Counted from the first letter of the stretch, positions 37,961-51,285 are shown. The stretch is DNA of 64,000 nt from Anarhynchus alexandrinus (GCA_008711295.1 VUYV01000047.1:1655131-1719130); one strand, 5' to 3'. Numbers and translations: made by a program. Notes: generated by a model not told the origin, from the letters alone.

Positions 37961-38193
37961 TGGCAGGTTTAAATTAAACATTAGGAAGAAATTTTTTACT
38001 TTGAGGGTGGTGAGGCACTGTCCCAGGTTGCCCAGAGAGGTTGTTGAGACCCCATCCCTGGAGGTGTTCAAGGCCAGGCTGGACGTGGCCTTGGGCAGCC
38101 TGGTCTGGTGGGAGGTGTCCCTGCCTATGGCAGGGGGGTTGGAACTCGATGATCTTCAAGGTCCTTTCCAACCTAAACCATTCTATGATTCTA
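37961..38193 (+). mobile_element. CR1 LINE 3' fragment with fold-back 5' junction
   Basis: Begins TGGCAGGTTTAAATTAAACA and ends CCATTCTATGATTCTA. The 19 bp just before it (37942-37960) form an inverted repeat, TTGAACT then CATCA then AGTTCAA, which abuts the element start. Confidence 0.94.
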
Positions 38194-39640
38194 AGTCTTT
38201 GATTATTCTGCCCACTGCCTGGCTACAAGGAGATGCAGCTTTCTGTCCTCCTTCCCCTCCGACCATACTGCACTTATTCTAATTTACCTGAAGAAATCAG
38301 AATGAAATGGTGCCACTAAAGAATAAAAAGCCTCATCACAGGCAAAAGGAAGATATGGGAGGAGAAAATGCACAAACGAGACAGGCAGAGCCAGAATTTG
38401 AACATTTGATACAAACAACGTTATGAAAACGGTTTTCTGGTTATAGGTTTCTAGGAGGGTTTTTTGGGGAAAACCAGGAATGCAACATGGTTCTCAAACA
38501 TCATAGGCTAATCCTATAGTACTACTGCAATAAATATATGTTGGTCCTACGCTAATTGAGTCTCTGAGAGGCTCATCTGCTTCGAATCCTACACTAGGGT
38601 ACACATGCATAAAACTGTTCAGATTCACAGAAAGAATTTTTTAGAGAGAAACGTTGAAAACCATGAGATTTAGGAACCAGATAGTACAAAAAAAGGCAGC
38701 TTTGCTTGTGAAACTCAGCGTGGTAACTGAGCAATGCTTCCAGGCTATGGCATAGAGGAGGACAAACAAGAAATTGCAAATCATTCCCTTGTTAGCAACA
38801 GGAAATTAAAGCTACGCAACATGTAATTTGGACATGATTTTTCAAGAGCCTGAATCATTACAGAATATAAATATGGATGGCACCGGGGCTGTCAGTGTTT
38901 GATACACATTTTACTGAGCGAGAATCCACACAACAAACCCTACGCCTAAAGCACTGCGAACTGATGAACAAAGCCTTGCAACAGCTTGGAGAAATAAGTA
39001 TCATCCTGCCCATTTTCAACTTCTTTTTTGACCGTGACGCTGCCTATTCTTGCGTTTGGCTCTATACAGACTTTGGGCACCGCTTTCACACATGAACAAA
39101 CAGGCAGAGGTTTTAGCAAGAGTTGGAGCTGAAAATAGAAATGAGGACTAGCTTTGGCCGGCTGGCATTTTTGCCATTTAAAAAGGTTTTGATTAAAACC
39201 CAGAACAAAATAGCAGAAATGTGTTGAAATCAAAGTGTTTTGGGATTCCTGCCAGGAGCTCGGTGAAATGAGGGAACGCTGATATCCAGCAGTTTGGGTG
39301 GCTGACTGCCGAGGAACCCTCCAAGGGAGCCAACGCGCATCGTCCTGCCATCGGGGATCTCAGCAGGGAGCCCAGGACCCCCAGCCACGCAGTAGATGCT
39401 CTTGATGGAGCTCCAGCTCCTGGTTTCTGAGCCGGCAGTGTAAAAATGCCAAGCAAACTACTGCTGGACTCCTCCTGGCTTCCAGCATCCCTGTCAGTAC
39501 AGCAGAGAGATGAGTAATGCCATCTCGTTTTAAAAAAATCTGAAATAAGCTGTCAGCGTCCCCCAATTTTTTTCTCTGGTCGGAAAAGTAAGATGCACAA
39601 CTCCACTGCTTTCCTGGGTTTCTTTGGTGCATAAAAGCTA

Positions 39641-39980
39641 TTTGCAGCCTTCCAGTCCCTAAAGGGGGCCAACAAGAGAGCTGGGGAAGGACTTTTTACT
39701 GGGGCATGTAGTGATAGGACGAGGGGGAATGGCTTCAAACTGGAAGAGGGCAGGTTTAGATTAGATATCAGGAAGAAATTTTTCACTTTTAGGGTGGTGA
39801 GGCACTGGAACAGGTTGCCCAGAGAAGCTGTGGCTGTCCCATCCCTGGAGGTGTTCAAGGCCAGGCTGGACGTGGCCTTGGGCAACCTGGTCTAGTGGGA
39901 GGTGTCCCTGCCTATGGCAGGGGGGTTGGAACTCGATGATCTTCAAGGTCCTTTCCAACCTAAACCATTCTATGATTCTA
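39641..39980 (+). mobile_element. CR1 LINE 3' fragment, young type
   Basis: Begins at TTGCAGCCTTCCAGTCCCTA, includes GATAGGACGAGGGGGAATGG and the AGAAGCTGTGGCTGTCCCAT variant, and ends CCATTCTATGATTCTA. It shares the GCTGTGGCTGTCCC variant with the 41963 copy, so both come from a closely related master. Confidence 0.95.
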
Positions 39981-41962
39981 TTTCTCCCAATGCCCTGCCC
40001 AACTTGCTCAACAGCCCTGTACCACACTCTCCTGTACCCTGTTCCTGCACAGCCTATTTCCCTGGAAAAGCAGATATCTTCCAGGAAGAATGAAATTATG
40101 TCAGTCTCCCCCACAGCCCATAGCCAGAGTGGGTAAGTAATCTTCTGGTATCATGGCATTTCATTACAAAGGTCTTGTTCTCTTGCAATCTGGGGGCATA
40201 AGACAGAATATCTTTGCAAAGCCCTCGTTGGACACCGAGTCCAACCCTGTTTTTAACTGTCCTGCTCCTTAAAAACATGCTATTACCGAGAAGTTAGGCA
40301 AAAACACAGACAGCAACTAAGAAACTGTGCATGGATTTCCAAATACTGCAAATCACTGGTCACCTAACTTAATTGTGGAGTCGAAAGTCTGCTGTAGTAA
40401 AGCCTCCAGATTTTCAGGCACTATGCAGGGTCTGGTTTGCTGCAACGACGAAACCAGAAGCCCTCCACCTGCAGTGAGCGCTTATAGATGTTTGTATCTT
40501 GCCAACAGTTCTGTAGCAGCACTAAGATTAGAAGCTGAACCATTTGCTATATAGTAAGAAAAAAAAAAATCAAAGGAAAAGAAAAAGCATACTCATCTTA
40601 AGTCCCAGCTAAAAAATTATTTGGTTAAGCAGTATATGAAGTTAAGATAATATTTAATCCTGATTTGCTTTCTTAGCCTTAAAAAGCATACAATATTCTA
40701 ACCTGTAAAAGAAAAGCTCGGTTTGAAAAGGGCTTTTGTCCAGCAAGCGTGACATGAAATGCTTTCAGATCTCCTTCTCATTTACAGCTTGATATCTATC
40801 CTAACACTCCATATAAAAATACCTTCTAGTTACACCAATTGGCTTTATATTTGTTAAAATCAGTGACTTTTTTCATTGAAATTAAACATGAAAAACATAC
40901 CTATCAAATCTTCTCTCCTAAATGGCATCACTGTAATTAAACCCCACATTTTAAGACCTGATCTTATTTTAATTTTTCATCCACAGCTTGATTTTTTTGC
41001 TCACCCAGAGCTTGCTGACAGCTTCTCCTGCTCTCCCTGCACCTACATCCAAGGACTTCCCCATTAAGGGCGCCCTTTCCCCGCTGGTTTCCCCGCTGCT
41101 TCTGCCAACCCCGAGCCTCACCGCCTGCCGGGCCGTGGGATCTATTATGTGCTTCGGAAGCACCTGCTGCTTCTGCCTGAAAACAGGAAAGCAGGAACCA
41201 TCCAGGGGGAAAAAAAGTAAAAAAAAAAGTTTAATAGTGGAATGCAATATGACCAGACCTCCCTCTCTCTTTCCATCTCCCCTCTTGCCTCCTCCCTCCC
41301 AGTTCCCACCTTATTCTGGGGACCAGTGGGACTGACTATTCCAAGAGCTGTTTCTCCAGCCCCAACAGAAGGGCTTTCCCCACAAAAAGGCTAGAGTTTC
41401 CTTGAGCTGGGCAGCACCCAACCCCTATTACCATCTCTCCTAAGGCTTCTCCCGCAGACTAAACAAGCTCAAATAGCTCACAAAAGAATAAATGTGGCAG
41501 CAGTCAATCGAGTCGATTTTTCCACCCCCCCTGCGCAGCTGCTCCCAGAAATGCCGCTTGCTGCTCTGACTGCTGATCTGCCGGCTGCTCCCTCGCCCTC
41601 CGCTCTTCCAGGGGGACCAGGGAAACGCAGCATGCTCACGCGTCTGTTCCCGACCAGATCAAACCACCGTAACAAAGGGAACACTTCCTATTTCTTCAAA
41701 AAAGAGCCACATCAAATCCCTTTCTCCCTGCTGACCTTTCTCCCGCAGCATTCGTTTCGCATCAGCCTGAGGACGCTGCAATATTTGAAAGAAAGGTACA
41801 GAAAATCTTCCAGTGTTCCTATTTTCTTCCCCAGAAAAGTCCTTTCTCCCTGTTCTGATTTTTTTTAGGGAAAAATTTCCTAAGCGCCTTTTGCGGACCA
41901 ATTGTTTCAGTACAAAAGTTTAGCGCAGGATTAATGTACTACATAGCCTTGAAGACATCCTT

Positions 41963-42230
41963 GATAGGACGAGGGGGAATGGCTTCAAGCTGGAAGAAGG
42001 TAGATTTAGATGAGATATTAGGAAGAAATTTTTCACTTTTAGGGTGGTGAGGCACTGGAACAGGTTGCCCAGAGAAGCTGTGGCTGTCCCATCCCTGGAG
42101 GTGTCCAAGGCCAGGTTGGATGGGGCTTGGAGCAACCTGGGCTGGTGGGAGGTGTCCCTGCCCATGGCAGAGGGGTTGGAACTCCATGATCTTGGAGGTC
42201 CCTTCCAACATAAACCATTCTATGATTCTA
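41963..42230 (+). mobile_element. CR1 LINE 3' fragment
   Basis: Begins GATAGGACGAGGGGGAATGG and ends CCATTCTATGATTCTA. It has the AGAAGCTGTGGCTGTCCC variant and CTCCATGATCTTGGAGGTCC near the end. Confidence 0.95.
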
Positions 42231-44863
42231 CGTACCACTGAGAATGCTCATCGACACCCAGAGAAAATGAAACACAAATAAAGCAGGACTTTGCAATGCC
42301 TGAAGCCTTCAATGCAATCAAATCTCCAAGACTGATTTTACACCAAGTCATAGTCAGGCACACGAAGCACCCCACACTTCTCAGGCTGGGCAGAGAGCCC
42401 TTACGTACTATTAAAATTTCAGACCTGCTCACTACCGGCAGAAGCACAGACACTCCAGACACAGCCTTTGATAGAGTTTGACAGAGCAGCATCCAAGAAA
42501 TGGATGCATTTCCTGCATGTTCTAGTCAGGTCCCAACGGGCAAAGGAGATTCTTGATTTCCAGCAGTCAAAGATCTCAGCAAAACAGGGTGAATGGAGAA
42601 AAAAAACACGCCAGCAGACAACTCAGCTGATGCGGTCCGGTGCTGTTCGCCTGTGAAGCTCTTCTGGGAACGTGTTTCGGTTTTGCTTCATGAAAAGGAG
42701 ACGGATTACTACTTGCCTGAAGCTCTCTTTATCAGCTGAAGTTTTGCCAATAAATCTTCCATGCAGGAAACCCAAGCCCGCAGGATCAAGTTGCCCAGAA
42801 GTCATCAGCTTATATTCTGACAAACTGAGGTTAAATGCTCTACGCCCTTCACAAACCAAATTAAAGGCAGAGTAAGGAAAGGTCTTTTTTGGAGAGCCAG
42901 TGTGACAGCCGTGCAATTTGAGGGCAAGCCAAAAACCAGACTGTCGACCATGGAACGGGTTAGTGGACCTGATCCGGCCAAAAATCCCCTCTGCTTTCTA
43001 GTTACGTGCCTGCTTGGCATATCGCTTCCAAGAAGTCAAAAAATAACAGCCCGTCCCACCCATTCAGGAATCCTGGTGGCGAGGGCATGTGTTTTCTAAA
43101 GACAAGATGGGGAGTCTGAGTCAGATGAGAGTCCCCACCGTCATCCCAGGCAGAAGAAGGAGCTGCGGGAAGGCTGATAATAAGGGCAGAAGGATCATGT
43201 CTCTAATCACCTCAGGGGTATCGGGTAAGCCTGACCTGCTGGATCATGATGGGCAGCAATTAACTGTGTAAGCAGTCAAACATCCAGAGCTGCTGTCTCG
43301 GTTGAAGCCCTTTTGCGCAGAACATTAACAGCATCCTGTGCTGAGCTGGAAAAAACCCAGACCTCTAAATCCCCGGCACCAGCATGCAAAACAGCTGTTC
43401 GTTCCTCCTCTGATGCAAAAGAAGCCTTGGGAGACACCGGTGTAAATAAGCATGCCTGGTTCTCGCACAGCAGAAGGGAGTCGGCTGTGTGCGTGGTGGA
43501 CAAACACCTCCCAGACCTACCTCGGGGAGATCCAGGCAGGAGGAAGAACGACCCCCCCTGCCCATTGTAGCGGGCAGATTGCTGGGGTTGAAGGGGCTTT
43601 TCATTGCACACCGAAAGCACCGGGGTAGAAAATGACATTTTCCCCTCAATACCCAGGAAATGAGGTGTTTGGGGTTTTTTTTTAAAGAAAACAAGAAGTA
43701 CAAATAATCCCTGCTGGCACCCTGAGCACACAAGTAACGCAGAGCTTGCACTGCTCTTGCTCAAATCCTCAATGACCCCACTTGCTGCCAAAACTTGGAC
43801 ACAGCACTCCAGTCCCAACCCCTTTGATCTGTCAAAGCCAACACAAACACATGCTCTCCTCTTGGGCTCTGGTGATTGTCCTCTTCTGAGGCTGCCCTCA
43901 GCTCTGACCACCCCCTTGCTGTAGCTCTCAGAGGTTCTTTCTCTCTGCCGTCTCCACAGGACCCTCACCCACTGGACAATCTTCTCACATGAACAGCTTG
44001 AAACCCAAGAGAAAAAAAAATAACAGACAGCTACACATGAAAAGGGAGTGCAGGAAACCTGACCTCTGCACCCCCTCCAGCTTGAATAGCACGGCTGTTT
44101 TTGTAGGCTTCGTGGGAAAGGAATTTTAAGAAGATCTGAGGAACAGTGAGTTTTGCAAGCAGCTCCCTCCAAATGTCAAGAGAACTTCAGGAGAACGCGC
44201 AAACTCGTTTGAAATTCAGCAACCAGGCAATAAGAAGGTGTGTGAGCCAACTGGAGGTAGAAGAAGGTCCTTAAAAGCCAACAAAAGGTCTGCAGCTCAA
44301 GGACGGATTGTAAAGGACCATGAAAGCAAAGACAAGGAGCGTTTGCTTCACGTGAACCAGAAGAAGGTGCCAGCACACAACGCAGAGATGGTGAGACTGC
44401 TGACCCTCCAGAATACAACAGTCGTCACGCTCCCTGACGGCATCACGGATGGATGCCAGGAGAGTGTCACAACAACAGATGAGAGGCCAGAACCAGACTT
44501 CAGCTGTGTGAACAGACTGGAACGGCTGCGTGTCGTAGTGACGTTACAGAAAAAGGATCTGTGGATCTGCCCAGCCCCGAGTCTCTCTCAGTACCCCTCT
44601 TTCTGTTGAATAGCGGACTCTAACCCATTTCTAACTAAGTCACTGTGTTCAAGGCTAAGTTAAGGTTCAGGCAGATCCAGTAACCTATCACTTTATAAAG
44701 TTGAGAATACATTCAAGGACAATCAAATGAATTAAGCAAGCCATGAAAGTGCTGCCAAGCAGCTCCTTGGCTATTAGATTCAGCAGAATAAGCAAAACCG
44801 GTGTTAAAATAGTCTCACTTATAAATGTCCTGCTTCACATCCCTCTTGTTTTCAAACACACAT

Positions 44864-45040
44864 GGAACAGGTTGCCCAGAGAGGTTGTTGAGGCCCCATC
44901 CCTGGAGGTGTTCAAGGCCAGGCTGGACGTGGCCTTGGGCAACCTGGTCTGGTGGGAGGTGTCCCTGCCTATGGCAGGGGGGTTGGAACTCGATGATCTT
45001 CAAGGTCCTTTCCAACCTAAACCATTCTATGAGTCTATGA
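44864..45040 (+). mobile_element. CR1 LINE 3' fragment, short
   Basis: Begins GGAACAGGTTGCCCAGAGAG and ends CCATTCTATGAGTCTATGA. Only the last 175 bp or so are present. It is antisense in a DDHD1 intron. Confidence 0.95.
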
Positions 45041-46389
45041 TAAAAGCGATTGCCTTTTATTGCTGAAAGGAATGCATAAGAGAAGGACATTTCCATTGCA
45101 AAACCTCCTATCAAAGAGGGATGAAAGCTCCAGTAAAAGTTAATACTCATTCCGAATTTCAAGAGTATAGTCATTAATTCCCCCTTTTAATACATATATA
45201 ATAGCAAACCACCAAGCCGTTTCAAGGTGGACAGTGAGGTCTGCCCAAGGGAGCGATGCTAGGTTGGCTGCGTTACACTGCGTTCCCCCTGGCCTCCTAA
45301 CGCCTGTAGTGCACCTCCAACACCGAGCCCACAGCCACCACATCCCAGATCCCGGCTTCTTTGTATCCTCTCCTCAGCTGGGGAGAAACGTTCAAGACCT
45401 ACCACGCTTCCCTGCTCTTCAGCTATGGTGGACGTAACCCATAAATGTCTCCGACTAATCTTCTGAGGCTACTGCAATATTTGCACTAAATCTTTAGAGA
45501 TCTTGGGATGACGGATGTAAATAATATTTAGCATGTACTAAAGGCATTTTCTGCCAAGACATATATCAATAATTTACAGAATTACAATTAGCCTGCAAGT
45601 AAGTACCGTGAAGATCAGTAAAATAAGCACTTAACAATATAATGAAGGTGACAACACTAAATTTACTATGCATCAATTCTTCTTTTTAATCTCTGTTACA
45701 GCCATTTATTATTAAAGAAATATGAAGCTACGATGACACAGATGTGAAACCAAGTCACCCACGGAAGACACTAAACCCCAAGGTTGTGTTACCATAGATG
45801 GCACTAGCAAGGTCAGAATTAAAAGCGTGAAACGACTGTTCATTTAGAAATAGGCACGTGTGCATCAAAATATCGATTTATTGCTTTTCCTTATTACCTG
45901 TGTAATGTCTAAAGAGGGATTCTGCTTTACTCATCGTGGACCACCGTACAGATGAGGACTTGCACAGCACAATTCCCTTGCAGCCGCAGCTCAATCTGCT
46001 GCCTGCAGACTTCCCCCAGTCTGAACCGCCAGAGCAGACTGTCTGAGACGTTCACAGGGCTGTACTGAATTATTAATACCTGTCCGCTATCACATTACAT
46101 GTCAGAAGTCAGAGGCACCTTTTGGATATTCTCCTACCCCACAGCAGAAGAAACAATACTTGAAATCAGAGAGGGGGTGATCCACCCCGCTCCCGTAACA
46201 CTTAGCAGAGCAATCCAGACGCATCCCAACCAGCTCTCTGCTATCTCATGGGCAAGCTGATATGACAAGGCTTCTTCCCCCTGAAACGAGATAGTGGCTA
46301 CCCACTTGCAAATCAGTTAATGAGTTGTTTAAAGAGTGGTCAAAAGCTTTAAAGAAGCAGTTAGGTTGCTTCTAGAGGTGGGGAAAACA

Positions 46390-46765
46390 GAATCATAGAA
46401 TGGTTTAAATCGGAAGGGACCTTGAAGATCATAGAATCATAGAATGGTTTAGGTTGGAAAGGACCTTGAAGATCATCCAGTTCCAACAACCCTGCCCTGG
46501 GCAGGGAAGATNCGTCCAGCCTGGCCTTGAACACCTCCAGGGATGGGGCAGCCACAGCTTCTCTGGGCAACCTGGGCCAGTGCCTCACCACCCTCAAAGT
46601 GAACAATTTCTTCCTAATATTTAATCTAAGCCTCCCTTCTTCCAGTTTGAAGCCATTCCCCCTCGTCCTATCACTACATGCCCTTGTAAAAAGTCCTTCC
46701 CCAGCTCTCCTGTTTGCCCCCTTTAGGTACTGGAAGGCCGCAATAAGGTCTCGCCGGAGATCTCC
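46390..46765 (-). mobile_element. Two stacked CR1 3' ends, minus orientation, with single N
   Basis: A 41-bp CR1 3' tail (46390-46430) is directly followed by a second, longer CR1 starting ATAGAATCATAGAATGG at 46431. The repeated tail suggests insertion of one CR1 into the tail of another, or slippage at the tail. At 46512 a lone N replaces the segment that in other copies contains ACCTCCCACCAGACCAGG, so the single N hides missing sequence of roughly 30 bp or more. Confidence 0.92.
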
Positions 46766-49025
46766 TTGGAAGTAGAAAGAAAATTCCTATCAAAGTCTTG
46801 CTGAGCGTTGTCAGGTGAGTGGTGGCTTTACTCTTCTCCAGGCTGAACTCACTGCAGCGCTCAATTTATTTCACAGGGGCACAGCAAAGTTTAAGTAGGT
46901 CCTTTTGAGATACTTTTAGGATTTCTGGATAGAAATCATCAGGAGTGCCCACAGTATACAGAGAATGGGGTCAGCGTTATGAAGTGGCGAGCAGGAATAC
47001 TAATTCTGAGCAACGTCTGACCAGGTGAACACTTGAAGACAAGGCTCATTTCTGAGCTGGAATGAGCACTCGGAGCAAAGTGCCACAAAACAGCTCCACA
47101 CCGAACACCGGAAAAACCGCAACTATTTTTCCAGAAGAACGCTCAACTTAATACTATTGTGTTTAACCTCTGCAAAGTTAGGTCACAGAAAATAAAATGG
47201 GATAATGAAGAGTAACCAAAAAAAACCCCAAAACCCGAAATGAGTCTCCTTTCTGTAGGCAAAGGCAAAATAAAAGTTGAAAAAAAATGCAAAAACTATT
47301 TAATGACTACGAGCTTTACCCAACTCCTAACCAAGTGAGCAGAATCAAACAAGAAGTCACATCTCTGACAACTCACGGGCAAAACACGAACTCTGTAGCT
47401 CAATGAACAACATGAAAATCTGCACCTCAAAAACTTTTTGGCTGCAACACCAAAGACGCATTTCAGAAACCCGTTCTTCAAGGTTTTAACATTTCATTTG
47501 TAATAGCACTTTCTCTTTTGGACAAATACTTGCAATCCAGACTGTACAACTTCGCTTTGAGAAAGGGCTAAGATTTATCGATGCAGCCGGAATAGGGTAA
47601 GGTAATCATCAACTCGTTGCAAACATTTCAACAAAATTCACTTGATTCGGTGACAAAAACAACTTAGTCTTCTGTAATCAGATCTAAGCACAGCCACAGC
47701 ACAATCATTTCATTTCTCAATTCTTGCACTTGAGGCATGATGATATACCTGCAAAACTACAGTTCTACTGAGCAATGAATTAAATTGTTTCATGCATTGT
47801 TGCCAGCACACCTGAACTTTACTCGCTAATCCATTTCCCATAAGATGCCCACAGCCATGCCAAGCCTCTAACGCAGTTTAAAAACCTAGTTTAGAGCTGC
47901 CAGAGAAGTTTTCGTTGCTTGCCATAAAAGTTTACGCTGTCTTCAGTTCTACAACAGACAGAGAAGCCTGATGTGCAGCGGAGAACCCGGGAACCCTGAA
48001 CTTTGCATCCCTGAGCAAGAAGAGGGGTACAGCTTTCGCTACACCTATCACTAGTGTTGGAAGCTTAAAAGGCTCACAGCGATCTCGCCACCATTGCTGC
48101 TATCAGGGTAAGAAGTATTATTAGATAGTTTAGGGTTTAAAATTATACTGTCAGTCTAGGGACTTTGATATATACCTCATTTTAATGAAAGGTGGCATCA
48201 AATCCACATGTAAATTATAAAAGTCTCTCTCTCTAACCATGCACAGAGCACCAAGGCTGCAAAAAGATTACCATTTCTCCATACGTAACGTAGTCAATAC
48301 AGAGAAAAACTACAATTCCTATAGAAACAAATCCTAAAACATTCCCCCAGCGGTTCTCCAGTAAGTGTGCCCCAGAAAGGATGCTATTGGGGCGATGCAG
48401 CGTACGTGTTTCACGGACTACTTTATCACTTATTCAAGGCTTTTCCCCTCTGATTAGTGGGGTCACCCTACAGCTACACCGACTAACGCACAGATGTGCT
48501 ATACAGATGTGGCAAGGTAAGATGGGAGCTTCCACTATATGAACAGTCACCCAACAGATAACTGAGGGCCACCTTGCTTTTCCTTCAAGGCAAGTGTACA
48601 CAAAGGCATTAAAACCGGCTTGGGCACGTTTATACATGCTGCTGTCCCATCTGACACAAACGAAGTGACAAATGTTCACAGATTTTGTAAGAGGGATGAA
48701 GAATCTCAGCTCTACGGACTCCCATTGCTCTGAATATGCTGATGCATGAAAACGCCGCAAAAACCCTTCCTGTTTCTAAGCTACTGATGCGGACCCATTT
48801 TAGACAGCCATTTCTGCTATAAGTAAATTACACTGATTGTACTTTTCACTGTTTCTCTACTCCCGTCACTCTTAAAATACTCTATTTTGATTACTATGAT
48901 GACCATTACATAATTGCAAAGCGTTAGTAACCTTTATGCAGGGTCTCTCAGAGGGAAACTTGATTTACATTCCTAAGCCCAGTTTGTTTCATGCTTTAGT
49001 AAAACTTAGATAAAAACACACTTAC

Positions 49026-49132
49026 TTCATCCCTATAAAGAGGACTCGTATAATACATGATATCCATCGCGCTGCTGTTCAGCATATCTCGTAAACCTCG
49101 TACTTTATCCGGAGTAATGGAGTCCACAGTGT
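49026..49132 (-). CDS. DDHD1: DDHD1 exon (pre-lipase segment)
   Basis: A 107-bp exon between acceptor TTTTGCAG and donor GTAAGT. Its first two bases finish a split aspartate codon, then 35 codons follow: TVDSITPDKVRGLRDML, NSSAMDIMYYTSPLYRDE. The sequence sits just before the lipase motif and is nearly invariant in vertebrate DDHD1. It ends in phase 0, joining CTG GTG AAA of the next exon. The intron to the exon at 49277 is only 144 bp. Confidence 0.96.
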
Positions 49133-49276
49133 CTGCAAAATGAAAGACTTGAGTTATGCGCAGGAGAATGATAAACCCCAAACAAGGCACGTGCAGAGAA
49201 CACGGCACAGAACTTCCGGGGACAATTTTCCAGACTGCAGCTACTGGAACAGCAAAAGAACCAGTAAGTGATGTAC

Positions 49277-49383
49277 CTCCATCGAGGGTAAGTTTTGATC
49301 TCCATTCAACCGGGAGAAATTCAACATGCGTTGCAAGATTGGAAAAATACTTTTCTTCTATTTTTCTTGCAGTATCTCGCATC
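49277..49383 (-). CDS. DDHD1: DDHD1 exon (pre-lipase segment)
   Basis: Also 107 bp. The acceptor is TTTTTATAG and the first G completes an ATG methionine codon split with the exon at 60869-61016. It encodes MRDTARKIEEKYFSNLATHV and EFLPVEWRSKLTLDG, and leaves one base before donor GTACAT. FLPVEWRS is a signature of the intracellular PLA1 family. The donor GTACAT is weaker than the others in this gene, which fits a short-intron pair recognised together (inference). Confidence 0.96.
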
Positions 49384-50550
49384 CTATAAAAAAGAAAAAA
49401 GAATATATTCCTGTAAAGACTACTATTGGTGCTCTTATCAAATAAAGCCAACGCATCCAGGAACAATGCATTTCTCGCATTACTACTACTTTTCAAGTAT
49501 TTTTGTTATAAAGTACTTAAATTCTCATATAATGAAAAATTTTGTGCATTACATGCTCAAAAGCGTTTGAAAAACTTTAAGTATATTATGCTATGGGCTT
49601 AATATAACCCACTTAAATTCATTTGAAAGATATCTGTTAACTTTGGTGGGTTTGGGGTAGAATGTGACTGAAAATTATGAATCTTAGCACTGCCTTGAAA
49701 TCTTGAATCCACTTAGATCAACAATTTAAGACTAGTATGCAAGGAAGATAACTCAGTGCTTTTAGATGCAAAGAAAACTATTAAAAATATTGCTTGAGAA
49801 GTCAGAATTTGATTTTAATTTCACATATCAAATTGGAAGGCTTGAGAGTTCTCAGAGTGAGCAATAGGATCATTTATCAGCATTTCAACTTGCAGTAGCA
49901 GACGGACAGGCTAACTGTCCTTTTAAAACACTTTTCATTTTTAAAGCATATCTGAACATGAACATTGAGGCACCTCTCTCAAGGGATGCAAGAAACTTAA
50001 AGTACCTAAAACCCAAAGTTTATTTGGCCCTCTCTGTTGTTTGGGGGAGAAGGGGAATAATGGTATGTTATATTCTTTTAAAAATGCTGCTTTACTAGCG
50101 TTGTGTGAGAGACTGACCAGCAAAAAATGAAAACCAGCAAGAAATTATACAAGCTAGTAAAATATCCACACATTCTATCAAACACATTCAGCAACCAAAC
50201 TGCGAAAGCATTGTCTTTTCCTTTCTTTCCTTTACACGAATCTCAGTTCCCAATGGTATTAGGATTTTTGAAGATGAGCACGACAAACTAAATCTGACGG
50301 AGGGGCAGCAGTGCTGGGTTTCCAGCAGCTGGTTCCCAGTTCCAAACATCAGAGGGATTTTTATTTCTGAGACAAAGCCCAGAGTTTCAACAAGTTGGTG
50401 TTGTTTTTCATATTTTCAAAGCAAACCCCTTTAAATGATTGCAACAACCAAAGGCATGGTGACATTAACCTCCCATCTGTACTTCTCCCAGTCCAAATGC
50501 GGTTTAGTAAGTTTAACCCCTTAGCTGAGACACTTCCCTTGAATACATTC

Positions 50551-51088
50551 GTAGAATCATAGATGGTTACAGTTGGAAGGGAACTTGAAGATCACCCAGT
50601 TCCAACCCCCCTGCCATGGGCAGGGATACCTCCCACCAGACCAGGCTGCTCCAAGCCCTGTCCAACCTGGCCTTGAACACCTCCAGAGATGGGGCAGCCA
50701 CAGCTTCTCTGGGCAACCTGGGACAGCGTCTCACCACCCTCAAAGTGAAAAATTTCTTCCTAATGTTTAATCTAAACCTGCCCTCTTCCAGTTTGAAGCC
50801 ATTCCCCCTCGTCCTATCACTACATGCCCCAGGAAAAAGTCCTTCCCCAGCTCTCCTGGAGCCCCTTTAGGGACTGGAAGGCCGCAATAAGATCTCCCCG
50901 GAGCCTTCTCTTCTCCAGGCTGAACAGCCCCAATTCTTTCAGCCTCTCCTCATAGGAGAGGTGCTCCAGCCCTCGGAGCATCCTCGTGGCCCTCCTCTGG
51001 GTCTGCTCCAACTGGTCCATGGCCTTTTTGTGCTGGGGACTCCAAAGCTGGATGCAGTACTCCAGGTGGGGTCACACCAGAGCAGAGT
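50551..51088 (-). mobile_element. CR1 LINE 3' fragment, duplication unit 1
   Basis: Begins GTAGAATCATAGATGGTTAC (one ATC/GA deletion in the tail) and extends to GTGGGGTCACACCAGAGCAG. It therefore covers the [23 protein letters not shown] part. It is sense to DDHD1. Confidence 0.95.
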
Positions 51089-51285
51089 GTCCTTATCCAA
51101 AATTTCGTGAAATGCAAAATCTAATTTTACTGAGATGTGGAGGGTTCTCCCTCCCATCAACTGAGGTCGTACATGGTCCAGCTTCTGGCAGAATAGTCCC
51201 AAACTTCTGCTAGAATGGATTGTGGACATACATTTAAAAGCACTCAGGTACATTGAAAACCAAAACCCAACTCTGTGCCCATTTT

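Larger units (their letters stand above)
37023..49025 (-). other. DDHD1 intron (12.0 kb), CR1-rich
   Basis: The donor is GTAAGT below 49026 and the acceptor GAAACAG above 37022. CR1 fragments lie at 37133, 37961, 39641, 41963, 44864 and 46390. An unexplained 298-codon minus-strand open frame spans 43276-44172 (see findings). Other stretches are unique sequence without recognised features. Confidence 0.8.

Noticed and set aside
44238..44609. A 123-codon plus-strand open frame inside the 12-kb intron
   Set aside because: No recognised family and no supporting signals. It is antisense to DDHD1.
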